64,000 nt of DNA from Peribacillus sp044761665 (GTDB taxonomy: Bacteria; Bacillota; Bacilli; Bacillales; DSM-1321). The stretch covers positions 62,001 to 126,000 of the forward strand of contig NZ_JBIWCW010000001.1 in assembly GCF_044761665.1 (NCBI RefSeq), read 5' to 3'. A model generated the notes under the pieces. The model worked only from the letters and a program-made list of their open reading frames with translations, did no database searches and was not told where the DNA came from. Numbering within the stretch: the stretch's first letter is position 1; every line of letters begins with the position of its first letter. Shown in pieces: positions 25,113 to 33,952 of this stretch. Made by a program: the position numbers and the translations under genes.

Positions 25113-26105
25113 TTAATTATTATCTTCATCAATCCAGCGTGCTATCTCTTTTGAAAAATAGGTAATGATCAAGTCGGAACCTGCACGTTTAAAGCCCGTC
25201 ATCATTTCCATGACGATAGCTTTCTCATCAATCCAGCCATTTTGGGCAGCAGCTTTCACCATCGAATACTCTCCACTAACATTATAAGCCACAATCGGTA
25301 GTCTATAAGTGTTTTTCATATCCCTGATGATATCCATGTAAGAAAGAGCCGGTTTCACGATTAGGAAGTCGGCCCCTTCGTTCACGTCTGATTCTGCTTC
25401 ACGGAAAGCTTCTAAACGATTTGCAGGGTCCATTTGGTATGTTTTACGATCACCGAACTGAGGAGCTCCATTCGCAGCCTCACGGAAAGGACCATAAAAA
25501 GCGGAAGAATATTTCACGGCATATGACATGATTGGAATATCTTCATAACCCGCTTCATCCAGGCCTGTACGGATGGCTGCAACAAATCCATCCATCATAT
25601 TTGAAGGTGCAATGATATCAGCACCTGCTTCAGCTTGGCTGATCGCCGTTTTAGCAAGAAGGTCCAGTGAAGCGTCATTTAGGATTTTGTCTCCCTCAAC
25701 AACTCCACAGTGACCATGGCTTGTGTATTCACATAGACATGTGTCGGCAATCACCATGACTTCAGGGTATTGTTTTTTGATGAGTCGGGTTGCCTGTTGG
25801 ACAAGCCCGTTATGATGGAAGGCTCCAGTGCCTTCTTCATCCTTATCATGTTCAAATGGAACACCGAATAAAATGACGGATTTAATGCCAAGACTCACGA
25901 CCTCGTCCATCTCTGCAGCTAGGTTATCCATTGAAAGCTGATATATACCCGGCATAGAGCTGATTTCGGTTTTAACGTTTTCTCCATCAATGACGAAAAT
26001 CGGATAAATTAAATCCTCTTTATGTAAGTGCGTTTCACGAACTAAAGCTCTCATGCCAGCACTTGCACGCAGGCGGCGGTGACGATTGAATGGAATATCT
26101 TTCAT
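25113..26105 (-). CDS. hemB: Porphobilinogen synthase (ALA dehydratase)
   Basis: 330 aa. The zinc site CLCEYTSHGHCG lies near 125, and the Schiff-base lysines are in SYAVKYSSAFYGPFREA near 200 and DFLIVKPALSYMDI near 252. It condenses two 5-aminolevulinate into porphobilinogen. About 15 nt separate it from hemD and 40 nt from hemL. Confidence 0.97.
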   Translation of the reverse strand: MKDIPFNRHRRLRASAGMRALVRETHLHKEDLIYPIFVIDGENVKTEISSMPGIYQLSMDNLAAEMDEVVSLGIKSVILFGVPFEHDKDEEGTGAFHHNGLVQQATRLIKKQYPEVMVIADTCLCEYTSHGHCGVVEGDKILNDASLDLLAKTAISQAEAGADIIAPSNMMDGFVAAIRTGLDEAGYEDIPIMSYAVKYSSAFYGPFREAANGAPQFGDRKTYQMDPANRLEAFREAESDVNEGADFLIVKPALSYMDIIRDMKNTYRLPIVAYNVSGEYSMVKAAAQNGWIDEKAIVMEMMTGFKRAGSDLIITYFSKEIARWIDEDNN

Positions 26106-26120
26106 TTCATGATTCCTCCT

Positions 26121-26897
26121 TTAGTTTTCTTTACCAATATATCTTATAACTTCTTCTACCATCGCTTCTGTTGTATATACATCTGGACACACAGCAACAT
26201 GTAATCCATGTTTCGTTGCCGTCTTCGCACAGATCGGTCCGATACAGGCAATGATGAGGTTTTCTATGTATGTATTCAATTCATATTGTTCAATAATTTG
26301 AATGAAGTGATTTACCGTCGAAGAGCTTGTGAAGGTAATGATATCAATTTCCCGACTCAGGATCAGTTGAACCAGTTCTCTTTCGCTCTCTTCCGGAAGT
26401 ATGGTGTGATAGATAATGATTTCATCACATGACGCACCTTTTTCATTAATGGCCTCAGCTATGACCGTTCGTGCGAGGTTCCCTTTCGCTAGAAGGACAC
26501 GTCCACCTGGTTCAAGCAGCTTAATGAACTCGATAACAAAACGTTCTGCAACATATTCAGATGGGATGAAGTCCGCTTCATATCCATACCCATTCAAGGC
26601 TTCTTCCGTCTTTGACCCGATGACCGCTATTTTGGGTAGAACATCAAGTTGCGTACCCAGAATCTCAAACAAAAAGTCCACACCGTTTTTGCTTGTTAAG
26701 ATGAGCCAGTCATAGCTGTTCAATTGACCTAACCGTTCTTTTACCTCTCCCAGACGTTCTGGAAGGGTAAAATCAAGCAACGGCACCAATAGAGGTGTGC
26801 CCCCGCTTCTTTCTATTAAAGTTTGTAAGCCCTCAGCCTGACCTTTTCCTCTGGTGATTAAAATCCGATAATCTTTAAGAGGCAAAAAAGGCGTCAT
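26121..26897 (-). CDS. hemD: Uroporphyrinogen-III synthase
   Basis: 258 aa. HemD is a poorly conserved bilobed family; visible features are YRILITRGKGQAEGLQTLI at the start, DWLILTSKNGVDFLFEIL near 70 and IITFTSSSTVNHFIQII near 185. It closes and inverts hydroxymethylbilane. Its start overlaps the hemC stop by one base (TAATG). Confidence 0.93.
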   Translation of the reverse strand: MTPFLPLKDYRILITRGKGQAEGLQTLIERSGGTPLLVPLLDFTLPERLGEVKERLGQLNSYDWLILTSKNGVDFLFEILGTQLDVLPKIAVIGSKTEEALNGYGYEADFIPSEYVAERFVIEFIKLLEPGGRVLLAKGNLARTVIAEAINEKGASCDEIIIYHTILPEESERELVQLILSREIDIITFTSSSTVNHFIQIIEQYELNTYIENLIIACIGPICAKTATKHGLHVAVCPDVYTTEAMVEEVIRYIGKEN

Positions 26898-27829
26898 TAC
26901 TGATCAAGCTCCTCTTTGACACGATCAATTAACTGTTTCCCACCGAATTCACTTATCAGTTTGGCAGCTTCAACACCAACCGCTTCAGGATTAGGACCCT
27001 CGGCCATCTCTTTATAAATCACTTTTCCATCCGGGGAAGCAACTAAAGCCGTTAAGGAAACGTCTCCATTTTCTTTGACAACCGCTAATCCAGCAATTGG
27101 AACCTGGCAACCACCTTCCATTTTATCCAAGAAGGCACGTTCAGCTTCTACCGTCTTTTTCGTTTTTTCACATGTGAATTTCGCAAGTTCAGACAGTAAA
27201 TCATAATCATTTGCACGGCACTCAATGGATAGGGCTCCTTGACCGACAGCCGGTAAACAAATATCTTCATCTAAAAACTCCGTTACGACGTCTTGTTTCC
27301 AACCCATTCTTGCAAGTCCCGCTGCTGCTAGGATAATGGCGTCATATTCTTCATTTTTCAACTTATCCAAACGGGTATCAATATTCCCGCGGATCCATTT
27401 GATTTCAAGATCCGGCCTTCTTGATAGGATTTGAGCACTGCGGCGCAAACTGCTCGTTCCAACGATGGAGCCAGGTTTCAGTTCAGACAGTGTTTCGTGG
27501 TTCTTGGAAATCAATGCATCACGATGATCTTCTCTAGGCGGAATGCACCCGATGGTCAAACCCTCTGGAAGAACCGCCGGCATATCCTTCATGCTATGTA
27601 CTGCCATATCAATTTCCCCATCCAGCATGGCCTGTTCGATTTCTTTAACAAACAGTCCCTTACCGCCTACTTTGGAAAGCGTCACATCTAAGATTTTGTC
27701 ACCCTTCGTGACAATTTCCTTTACTTCGAACTCGTAGGGAAGACCAAGCTCTTTAAGTTGATTAATAACCCAATTCGTTTGGGTTATCGCTAATTTACTA
27801 CGTCTAGAACCGACAATGATTTTTCTCAT
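26897..27829 (-). CDS. hemC: Porphobilinogen deaminase (hydroxymethylbilane synthase)
   Basis: 310 aa. It has VGSRRSKLAITQTNWV at the start, VHSMKDMPAVLPEGL near 80, GTSSLRRSAQI near 128 and the dipyrromethane cysteine in MEGGCQVPIAG near 240. It polymerises four porphobilinogen units. It is coupled to hemD. Confidence 0.97.
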   Translation of the reverse strand: MRKIIVGSRRSKLAITQTNWVINQLKELGLPYEFEVKEIVTKGDKILDVTLSKVGGKGLFVKEIEQAMLDGEIDMAVHSMKDMPAVLPEGLTIGCIPPREDHRDALISKNHETLSELKPGSIVGTSSLRRSAQILSRRPDLEIKWIRGNIDTRLDKLKNEEYDAIILAAAGLARMGWKQDVVTEFLDEDICLPAVGQGALSIECRANDYDLLSELAKFTCEKTKKTVEAERAFLDKMEGGCQVPIAGLAVVKENGDVSLTALVASPDGKVIYKEMAEGPNPEAVGVEAAKLISEFGGKQLIDRVKEELDQ

Positions 27830-27838
27830 AGTTTCCTC

Positions 27839-28669
27839 CTATGTATTCCAAACATGGAATGATGAAAGACTTCCAAAAAGGAAAAAGTTAATTAATACAA
27901 TCATGAAAAACCCGATATTCAAGAAGGCTAACGTTCTGCCATAGATTTGTTTGCGGATTTTCAAGTATAAATAAACGCTGTATCCTATCAATATAACAAA
28001 CGAGCCAATAATTTTCAGATCCAACCAAGATACACCAGGCAATTTTAAATTTGCCCATTGGATGCCAAGTATCAAAGAGACTCCTAATAAAGGAACCGCA
28101 ACTACAGCGAGAATATAAGACAAATATTCAAGCTTCGTCAAATCTCCCAGTCGAAGTAACCGTTTCCCCCATTTCTTCCGCTTCAATAAGTCATATTGAA
28201 TCAAATAGAGTAAGGAAAACACAAAGGAAAGTGTAAAAGCGCTATAAGATAGCAAGGCAAAGGTGATATGGATAAGCAAAAGTTCAGAAACCAACTGTTG
28301 TGCAAGGACTTCGGATTCTATCTGTACTGGGGCAAATGTGTGAATAGCCATCACCATAAAACCAAGTAGATTAGTAAAGAAAACGATAAAATCGACACGC
28401 AACAAGCGGTTAATGATCAATGATAATGAAACGAGGAGCCAGGCATAAAAGTATAAACCTTCGAAAACCGTCATGACCGGAAATCTACCCGTTTTCATTA
28501 CATAAAGAAATAAAAAAATTGTTTGCAACACCCAAACAATAGAAAGCAACCAGAAGGCTACTTTATTAGCCTTCTGGTTATTATTTAGAAAATCAAAAAA
28601 ATATAAAAGCATACTGACGGCATATAACAATACAGTACCTTCATGTAATCTTGTCATTAGTAATTCCAT
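27839..28669 (-). CDS. hemX: HemX membrane protein, cytochrome c assembly-like
   Basis: 276 aa with about eight hydrophobic segments. The C-terminal half resembles the CcsA/CcmC-type cytochrome c assembly domain (WLDLKIIGSFVILIGYSVYL). In B. subtilis HemX is encoded second in the operon and lowers the amount of HemA. It lies between hemA and hemC here as well. Confidence 0.93.
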   Translation of the reverse strand: MELLMTRLHEGTVLLYAVSMLLYFFDFLNNNQKANKVAFWLLSIVWVLQTIFLFLYVMKTGRFPVMTVFEGLYFYAWLLVSLSLIINRLLRVDFIVFFTNLLGFMVMAIHTFAPVQIESEVLAQQLVSELLLIHITFALLSYSAFTLSFVFSLLYLIQYDLLKRKKWGKRLLRLGDLTKLEYLSYILAVVAVPLLGVSLILGIQWANLKLPGVSWLDLKIIGSFVILIGYSVYLYLKIRKQIYGRTLAFLNIGFFMIVLINFFLFGSLSSFHVWNT

Positions 28670-28679
28670 ATTTACCTCA

Positions 28680-30026
28680 TTAATGGACAGGAACTGGGTT
28701 TAGCAGGGAAGACTTTGCATGTTGTTCTGTTTCATTGTCCTCTACCATTTTTTCTTCAACCAATTCCTCTAAATGAAAGATTTTCACAAAATTATTCAAT
28801 TGCTCTTTTGCATTTGGTTGCTCTGCCAGTTCTTTGGCATATAGAATCGGATCTTTCAGCATTTGATTAATGATGCTTTTCGTATGCTTGTTCAAGACCT
28901 TCTTATCACGTTCGCTTAAGTGAGGAAGCTTTCTTTCTATGCTCTCCATCGTTTCCTTTTGAATCGACAACGATCTTTCACGTAATGACGAAATGACTGG
29001 AACAACACCCAACAGGTTAATCCATTGATTAAACTCTACTATCTCCGATTCAATCATTAAATCAATTTTTTCAGCAGCTTTTTTGCGTTCTTCGATATTC
29101 GCTTGCACGATACCTTCAAGATCATCGATATCGTATAGGAATACATTTTCCATCTCCGCCAATGCCGGATCCAAGTCACGTGGAACAGCGATGTCCACCA
29201 TGAAGATAGGACGGCCTTTACGCAATTTGTTCACGAATGTCATCATTTCTTTCGTGACGAGAAGATCTTTTGAACCAGTAGAAGTGATTAAGATATCAGC
29301 TTCCACTAGAGCACATTGCAGTTCCTGAAGCTGTTTTGCGTTTCCGTCAAATCGCTCAGCTAGATCAACAGCCTTTTGATACGTACGATTAATGACTGTA
29401 ATGCTATCCGCGCCATTGCTGTGAAGATTTTGAATGGCCAACTCGCCCATTTTACCGGCTCCAAGAATCAAGACATTCTTACCACTTAAGCCACCAAAGA
29501 TTTTCTTCGCCAGTTCGACTGCCGCATAGCTTACAGAAACCGCATTCGTGTTGATTTCCGTTTCTGAATGAGCCTTTTTGGCGAGTGTAAGCGCTTGTTT
29601 AAACAGATGATTAAAAACTGTGCCTATTGTATCTTCCTTCTGTCCTAACATGTAGCTTGAGCGAACTTGTCCCAAAATCTGCGTTTCTCCCAGAATCATG
29701 GAGTTCAGACCACACGTAACTGAAAATAGATGTTCAACAGCCCCGTCCCCTTCATAGAAAAACAGGTATTTAGAGAATTCCTCCTTATTGAGGTTAAACC
29801 ACTCCGAAAGGAATTCCTTAATATAATATCTGCTAGTATGAAGTTGATCACCTACCGCATAGATTTCCGTTCTATTGCACGTGGAGATAATGACATTCTC
29901 CAAAATGCTTTTTTTATTTTTAAGAGCTTTCATTGCCTCGGCAAGTTCAGCTTCATTAAACGACAATTTTTCCCGAATTTCTACAGGGGCAGTTTTGTAA
30001 TTGATACCAACCGCTAGAATATGCAC
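28680..30026 (-). CDS. hemA: Glutamyl-tRNA reductase
   Basis: 448 aa from GTG 30026. The longer ATG at 30056 is rejected: only with the GTG does the protein begin VHILAVGINYKTAPVEIREK like other HemA proteins and place the catalytic cysteine of STCNRTE at residue 50. GGGGGTG lies about 11 nt upstream of the GTG. Other motifs are GETQILGQVRSSY near 108 and the NADPH site VLILGAGKMGELA near 185. It reduces glutamyl-tRNA to glutamate-1-semialdehyde, the first step of tetrapyrrole synthesis. It heads the hem operon. Confidence 0.95.
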   Translation of the reverse strand: MHILAVGINYKTAPVEIREKLSFNEAELAEAMKALKNKKSILENVIISTCNRTEIYAVGDQLHTSRYYIKEFLSEWFNLNKEEFSKYLFFYEGDGAVEHLFSVTCGLNSMILGETQILGQVRSSYMLGQKEDTIGTVFNHLFKQALTLAKKAHSETEINTNAVSVSYAAVELAKKIFGGLSGKNVLILGAGKMGELAIQNLHSNGADSITVINRTYQKAVDLAERFDGNAKQLQELQCALVEADILITSTGSKDLLVTKEMMTFVNKLRKGRPIFMVDIAVPRDLDPALAEMENVFLYDIDDLEGIVQANIEERKKAAEKIDLMIESEIVEFNQWINLLGVVPVISSLRERSLSIQKETMESIERKLPHLSERDKKVLNKHTKSIINQMLKDPILYAKELAEQPNAKEQLNNFVKIFHLEELVEEKMVEDNETEQHAKSSLLNPVPVH

Positions 30027-30064
30027 CTTTTGTTTTGCACCCCCAAAATTTTTCATGTAAATTC

Positions 30065-30092
30065 ATTATAACATGTACAAAAACTGATACAA
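30065..30092 (-). promoter_or_regulatory. Candidate sigma-A promoter of hemA
   Basis: On the minus strand TTGTAT (30087-30092) is 16 nt before TATAAT (30065-30070). Start of transcription near 30058 would leave almost no leader for an ATG at 30056 but a normal one for GTG 30026. Confidence 0.6.
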
Positions 30093-30271
30093 AAAAATAT
30101 ATGAACAGTTTATGAACGTATGCTACCATAATAAGAAAGCTAGAACCCTTGGTCAATGAAAGGGGTAGTAGCTGTATTATATATATAAAAACATATTTCG
30201 ACATTGTGTACAAAAGAACCATAACAAAAATACCAAAAAACTTCAAGTAATCGAATTGATAGGAGGATGTA

Positions 30272-30754
30272 ATGAAAAAGCAACGAATTTTCCCCGGAAT
30301 CATTTTAATAGGTTTCGGACTTTATTTTTTTCTTGAACATTCACAAATTGAAATTTTCCCTGGTTTTTATAGCTGGCCTACATTATTATGTATCGTTGGT
30401 ATTGCCTTTTTAATTCAGGCCTACAGTGGGAATGAATATGAATCCATTCTTCCAGGCGTCATCCTGCTCGGGTTCGGTGCCCATTTCCATATTGCCAATA
30501 ACCTCGAGATTTGGCCCGATAGCCTTGGTATCTTTATTTTAATCATTTCTCTTGGATTTATTCTAAGGACCCGTAAAACGAATACGGGAATGATGCATGG
30601 GATGATTTTATTCGTCATTGCGATTCTCACTTTGTTTTATGATAAGATCATGACCTCCTTCGGCATTCTCGAAACAGGCACTTATAATATTGAAAAATTT
30701 TGGCCATTTGTTTTAATCGCAATTGGTGTTTATATCTTACTTCGAAAAAAATAA
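30272..30754 (+). CDS. ysxD: YsxD-like membrane protein (DUF5668/LiaF-type)
   Basis: 160 aa, ATG with AGGAGG 6 nt upstream. It has four or five hydrophobic stretches in repeated units that begin IFPGIILIGFGLYFFLE, ILPGVILLGFGAHF and KFWPFVLIAIGVYILL. This periodic pattern is that of DUF5668/LiaF N-terminal-like membrane proteins. The position between hemA and ysxC matches B. subtilis ysxD. The function is unknown. Confidence 0.75.
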   Translation: MKKQRIFPGIILIGFGLYFFLEHSQIEIFPGFYSWPTLLCIVGIAFLIQAYSGNEYESILPGVILLGFGAHFHIANNLEIWPDSLGIFILIISLGFILRTRKTNTGMMHGMILFVIAILTLFYDKIMTSFGILETGTYNIEKFWPFVLIAIGVYILLRKK

Positions 30755-30779
30755 AAGGCCTCCAATTGGAGACCTTTTC
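30753..30779 (+). terminator. Terminator of ysxD
   Basis: AAAAGGCCTCC-aatt-GGAGACCTTTT, right after the ysxD stop. Confidence 0.8.
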
Positions 30780-30785
30780 ATGAAA

Positions 30786-30820
30786 AGAGAGGGGCATTCC
30801 ACTACCTGGAATGTCCTTTT
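30786..30820 (-). terminator. Terminator of the lonA-ysxC operon
   Basis: The minus strand reads GGACATTCC-aggtagt-GGAATGCC followed by CCTCTCTTTTC, shortly after the ysxC stop. Confidence 0.7.
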
Positions 30821-30825
30821 GCTCC

Positions 30826-31407
30826 TTACATGTATTTTTTCAGAACGCCCCAGACTTGTTCTTTCCCTTCGCCTGTTTCACCAGAGAAAAGAAGCAATTC
30901 ATCTTCTTTTTCCAGATTTAGCGTTTGACGAGTAATTTTTAAATGTTTTTGCCATTTGCCTTTTGGAATTTTATCTGCTTTCGTCGCTATCACGATTCTT
31001 GGCAAATCATAATGCTTCAGGAATTCATACATGGCGATATCATCCTTAGTCGGAGGATGACGTAAATCTACGACCAATATCGCTGCACGAAGCTGTTCAC
31101 GGGATGTGAAATATGTTTCGATCATTCTCCCCCACGCGTCTCGTTCGCTTTTAGAAACCTTCGCATATCCATAACCAGGTACATCCACAAAATGCATGGC
31201 CTCATTTATGATATAGAAATTTAGCGTTTGCGTCTTCCCTGGTTTAGAGGAAGTCCGCGCTAAATTTTTCCGATTGATTAGTTTGTTGATGAAACTGGAT
31301 TTCCCAACATTTGAACGGCCTGCTAAGGCAAATTCCGGAATCGGGGTATTAGGATATTGTTCAGGCTTCACGGCACTGATAACAATATCTGAACTTGTCA
31401 CTTTCAT
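30826..31407 (-). CDS. ysxC: Ribosome biogenesis GTPase YsxC/EngB
   Basis: 193 aa. GTPase motifs: G1 GRSNVGKSS near 30, G3 DVPGYGYA near 75 and G4 ATKADK near 143. It is an essential GTPase for 50S subunit assembly. Its ATG overlaps the lonA stop (ATGA), so it is coupled with lonA as in B. subtilis. Confidence 0.96.
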   Translation of the reverse strand: MKVTSSDIVISAVKPEQYPNTPIPEFALAGRSNVGKSSFINKLINRKNLARTSSKPGKTQTLNFYIINEAMHFVDVPGYGYAKVSKSERDAWGRMIETYFTSREQLRAAILVVDLRHPPTKDDIAMYEFLKHYDLPRIVIATKADKIPKGKWQKHLKITRQTLNLEKEDELLLFSGETGEGKEQVWGVLKKYM

Positions 31408-33725
31408 TCGTTCACACCTACCAATGCATGCTCAAGGACTTCATCAACATGTGAAACTGGAACAAATATTAATTCTTTACGGACACTTTCCGGGATATCA
31501 TCAATATCCTTTTCGTTATCTTGCGGGATGATGATCTTCGTAAGCCCTGCCCGATGAGCCGCTAAGGATTTTTCCTTAAGGCCGCCGATTGGGAGAACCC
31601 GTCCGCGTAATGTAATTTCGCCTGTCATGCCTACCTCTTTTCTGATCGGCCTATTAGTAAGAGCCGATATCAACGCTGTTGCAATCGTGATGCCTGCAGA
31701 TGGACCATCCTTAGGAACGGCTCCTTCTGGAACATGAATATGAATATCATACTTTTCATGGAAGTTCGTATCGATTTGAAGTTTCTCGGTTTTCGAACGT
31801 ACATAACTGAAAGCAGCTTGAGCTGATTCTTTCATGACATCCCCAAGTTTCCCCGTCAAGATGAGCTTGCCTTTACCTGGTGATAAAGATACCTCGATCT
31901 GCAATGTATCCCCACCGACCGAAGTGTAGGCTAATCCATTAGCGACACCGATTTGGTTTTCCACTTCAGCCTGTCCATAATGGAACATCGTTTTCCCTAA
32001 AAACTCCTCGACATTCTTATCAGAAATCACGACTCGTTTTCTCTCTCCGGAAACAATGATTTTTGCCGTTTTCCTGCATATACTGGCAAGCTGCCGCTCC
32101 AAACTACGGACACCGGCTTCACGTGTATAATAACGGATGATCTTAGTGAGGGCTTCTTCACGAATTTGCAGTTGTGTCTTCAATAGACCATGGTTTTCCA
32201 ACTGTCTCTGCAGTAAGTGATCCTTGGCAATATGAAGCTTCTCTAATTCAGTATAACCTGCAATCGATATGATTTCCATACGATCACGAAGCGGTCCTGG
32301 AATTGTCGAAAGATTATTGGCTGTTGCAACGAACATGACCTTGGAAAGATTATACGTTTCTTCAATATAATGATCACTGAAATTATGATTTTGTTCAGGG
32401 TCAAGTACCTCAAGCATTGCGGCCGATGGATCTCCCCTGAAATCATTGGACATCTTATCCACTTCATCCAGTAAAAATACCGGATTAATCGTGCCTGCTT
32501 TTTTCATGCCTTGAATGATTCTACCAGGCATCGCCCCTACATATGTGCGGCGGTGTCCCCGGATTTCCGATTCATCGCGCACGCCCCCTAAGGAGATGCG
32601 GACAAACTTCCGGTTCAATGATGAGGCTATCGACTTGGCCAAGCTTGTTTTACCGACCCCAGGAGGACCTACCAAACAAAGAATTGGTCCTTTTAACGAG
32701 TTAGTCAATTGCTGGACCGCCAAGTATTCAAGTACCCGTTCTTTGACCTTTTCCAATCCATAATGGTCCCGGTTAAGGATTTTTTCGGCTTTGTGAATAT
32801 TAAGGTCATCCTTCGTGGCATTCGACCACGGAAGCGAAATTAACCATTCGATGTAATTGCGGATGACGGAGCTTTCAGCTGAGCTGGATGGAACTTTTTC
32901 ATACCGATCCAATTCTTTTAGTGCCGTTTCTTTGATATGCACGGGCATATCGGCTTCATCAATTTTTTCAGTAAGGACAGCAATTTCGCCTGTTTTACCC
33001 TCTTTATCTCCCAATTCCTTTTGAATGGCTTTCATTTGTTCACGGAGATAGTATTCTTTTTGTGTCCGCTCCATGGATCGTTTGACACGCTGACCGATTT
33101 TTTTCTCAAGGAAAAGGACTTCCTTTTCGTTATTGATGATTTCAATCACACGGCTTAAGCGCTCTTTCATATCGATGGTCTCAAGTACTTCTTGCTTCTC
33201 CTTCAGCTTTAAAGGCAAATGAGAAGCAATGATATCAGCCAGTCTACCCGGCTCTTCAATATCAGAAGTGGAAGAGAACGTTTCACCGGTTATTTTCTTG
33301 GACATCTTTATGTATTGTTCAAAATAATCCAACAAAGTGCGCATTAGCGCTTGATGTTCCGCATCTTTTTCATCACTGTCTTCATATATTTTAACCTTCG
33401 CACCATAGTGTGTCTCATAATCGTAAAATTCACTAACCTCTGCCCGGTTCAAACCTTCCACCAAAACGCGGATGGTACCATTCGGAAGTTTCAACATCTG
33501 CTTTACTTTTGTTAATGTTCCCATTGTGAATAAATCTTCTTCACCCGGTTCATCCAACGAAACATCTTTCTGTGTCGTCAAAAATATAAGATGGTCTTCC
33601 ACCATTGCTTTCTCAAGGGCTTGTACCGATTTATCTCGGCCTACATCTAAATGAAGTACCATTGTTGGATATACAAGCAGTCCTCTAAGCGGCAGGAGGG
33701 GAACGATGATTTCTTGATCAGTCAT
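31404..33725 (-). CDS. lonA: ATP-dependent protease LonA
   Basis: 773 aa, normal for Bacillus LonA. It has an N-terminal substrate domain starting VPLLPLRGLLVYP, Walker A GPPGVGKTSLAKS near 355, and the Ser-Lys dyad protease domain with DGPSAGITIATA near 675 and LKEKSLAAHRAG near 720. It degrades misfolded and regulatory proteins in the cytosol. The sigma-A promoter sits upstream. Confidence 0.97.
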   Translation of the reverse strand: MTDQEIIVPLLPLRGLLVYPTMVLHLDVGRDKSVQALEKAMVEDHLIFLTTQKDVSLDEPGEEDLFTMGTLTKVKQMLKLPNGTIRVLVEGLNRAEVSEFYDYETHYGAKVKIYEDSDEKDAEHQALMRTLLDYFEQYIKMSKKITGETFSSTSDIEEPGRLADIIASHLPLKLKEKQEVLETIDMKERLSRVIEIINNEKEVLFLEKKIGQRVKRSMERTQKEYYLREQMKAIQKELGDKEGKTGEIAVLTEKIDEADMPVHIKETALKELDRYEKVPSSSAESSVIRNYIEWLISLPWSNATKDDLNIHKAEKILNRDHYGLEKVKERVLEYLAVQQLTNSLKGPILCLVGPPGVGKTSLAKSIASSLNRKFVRISLGGVRDESEIRGHRRTYVGAMPGRIIQGMKKAGTINPVFLLDEVDKMSNDFRGDPSAAMLEVLDPEQNHNFSDHYIEETYNLSKVMFVATANNLSTIPGPLRDRMEIISIAGYTELEKLHIAKDHLLQRQLENHGLLKTQLQIREEALTKIIRYYTREAGVRSLERQLASICRKTAKIIVSGERKRVVISDKNVEEFLGKTMFHYGQAEVENQIGVANGLAYTSVGGDTLQIEVSLSPGKGKLILTGKLGDVMKESAQAAFSYVRSKTEKLQIDTNFHEKYDIHIHVPEGAVPKDGPSAGITIATALISALTNRPIRKEVGMTGEITLRGRVLPIGGLKEKSLAAHRAGLTKIIIPQDNEKDIDDIPESVRKELIFVPVSHVDEVLEHALVGVNE

Positions 33726-33792
33726 TTCCTGACACCTCCAAATTTAGTATCGTCGTTGTAAACTATTTACCCAAGTTATCAACCTTTTAACA

Positions 33793-33821
33793 ATTCTATC
33801 CTATTTATATAGAAGTGTCTA
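33793..33821 (-). promoter_or_regulatory. Sigma-A-type promoter of lonA
   Basis: On the minus strand TAGACA (33816-33821), 17 nt, TAGAAT (33793-33798). Each hexamer is one base from consensus. Confidence 0.7.
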
Positions 33822-33914
33822 TTTGTTTCCCTTAACAGGTACAATTGCTATTATTATCTCCAAATATGAAGGAAAAAGCACGCGTGAACTCATCATTATT
33901 TTCTTGCCAAAGCG

Positions 33915-33950
33915 ATAAAATGCCCCGGTCTTTTAAAACCGGGGTGTTTC
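33915..33950 (-). terminator. Terminator of lonB
   Basis: The minus strand reads ACCCCGGTTTTAAAAGACCGGGG then CATTTTATCG, just after the lonB stop. Confidence 0.8.
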
Positions 33951-33952
33951 GC

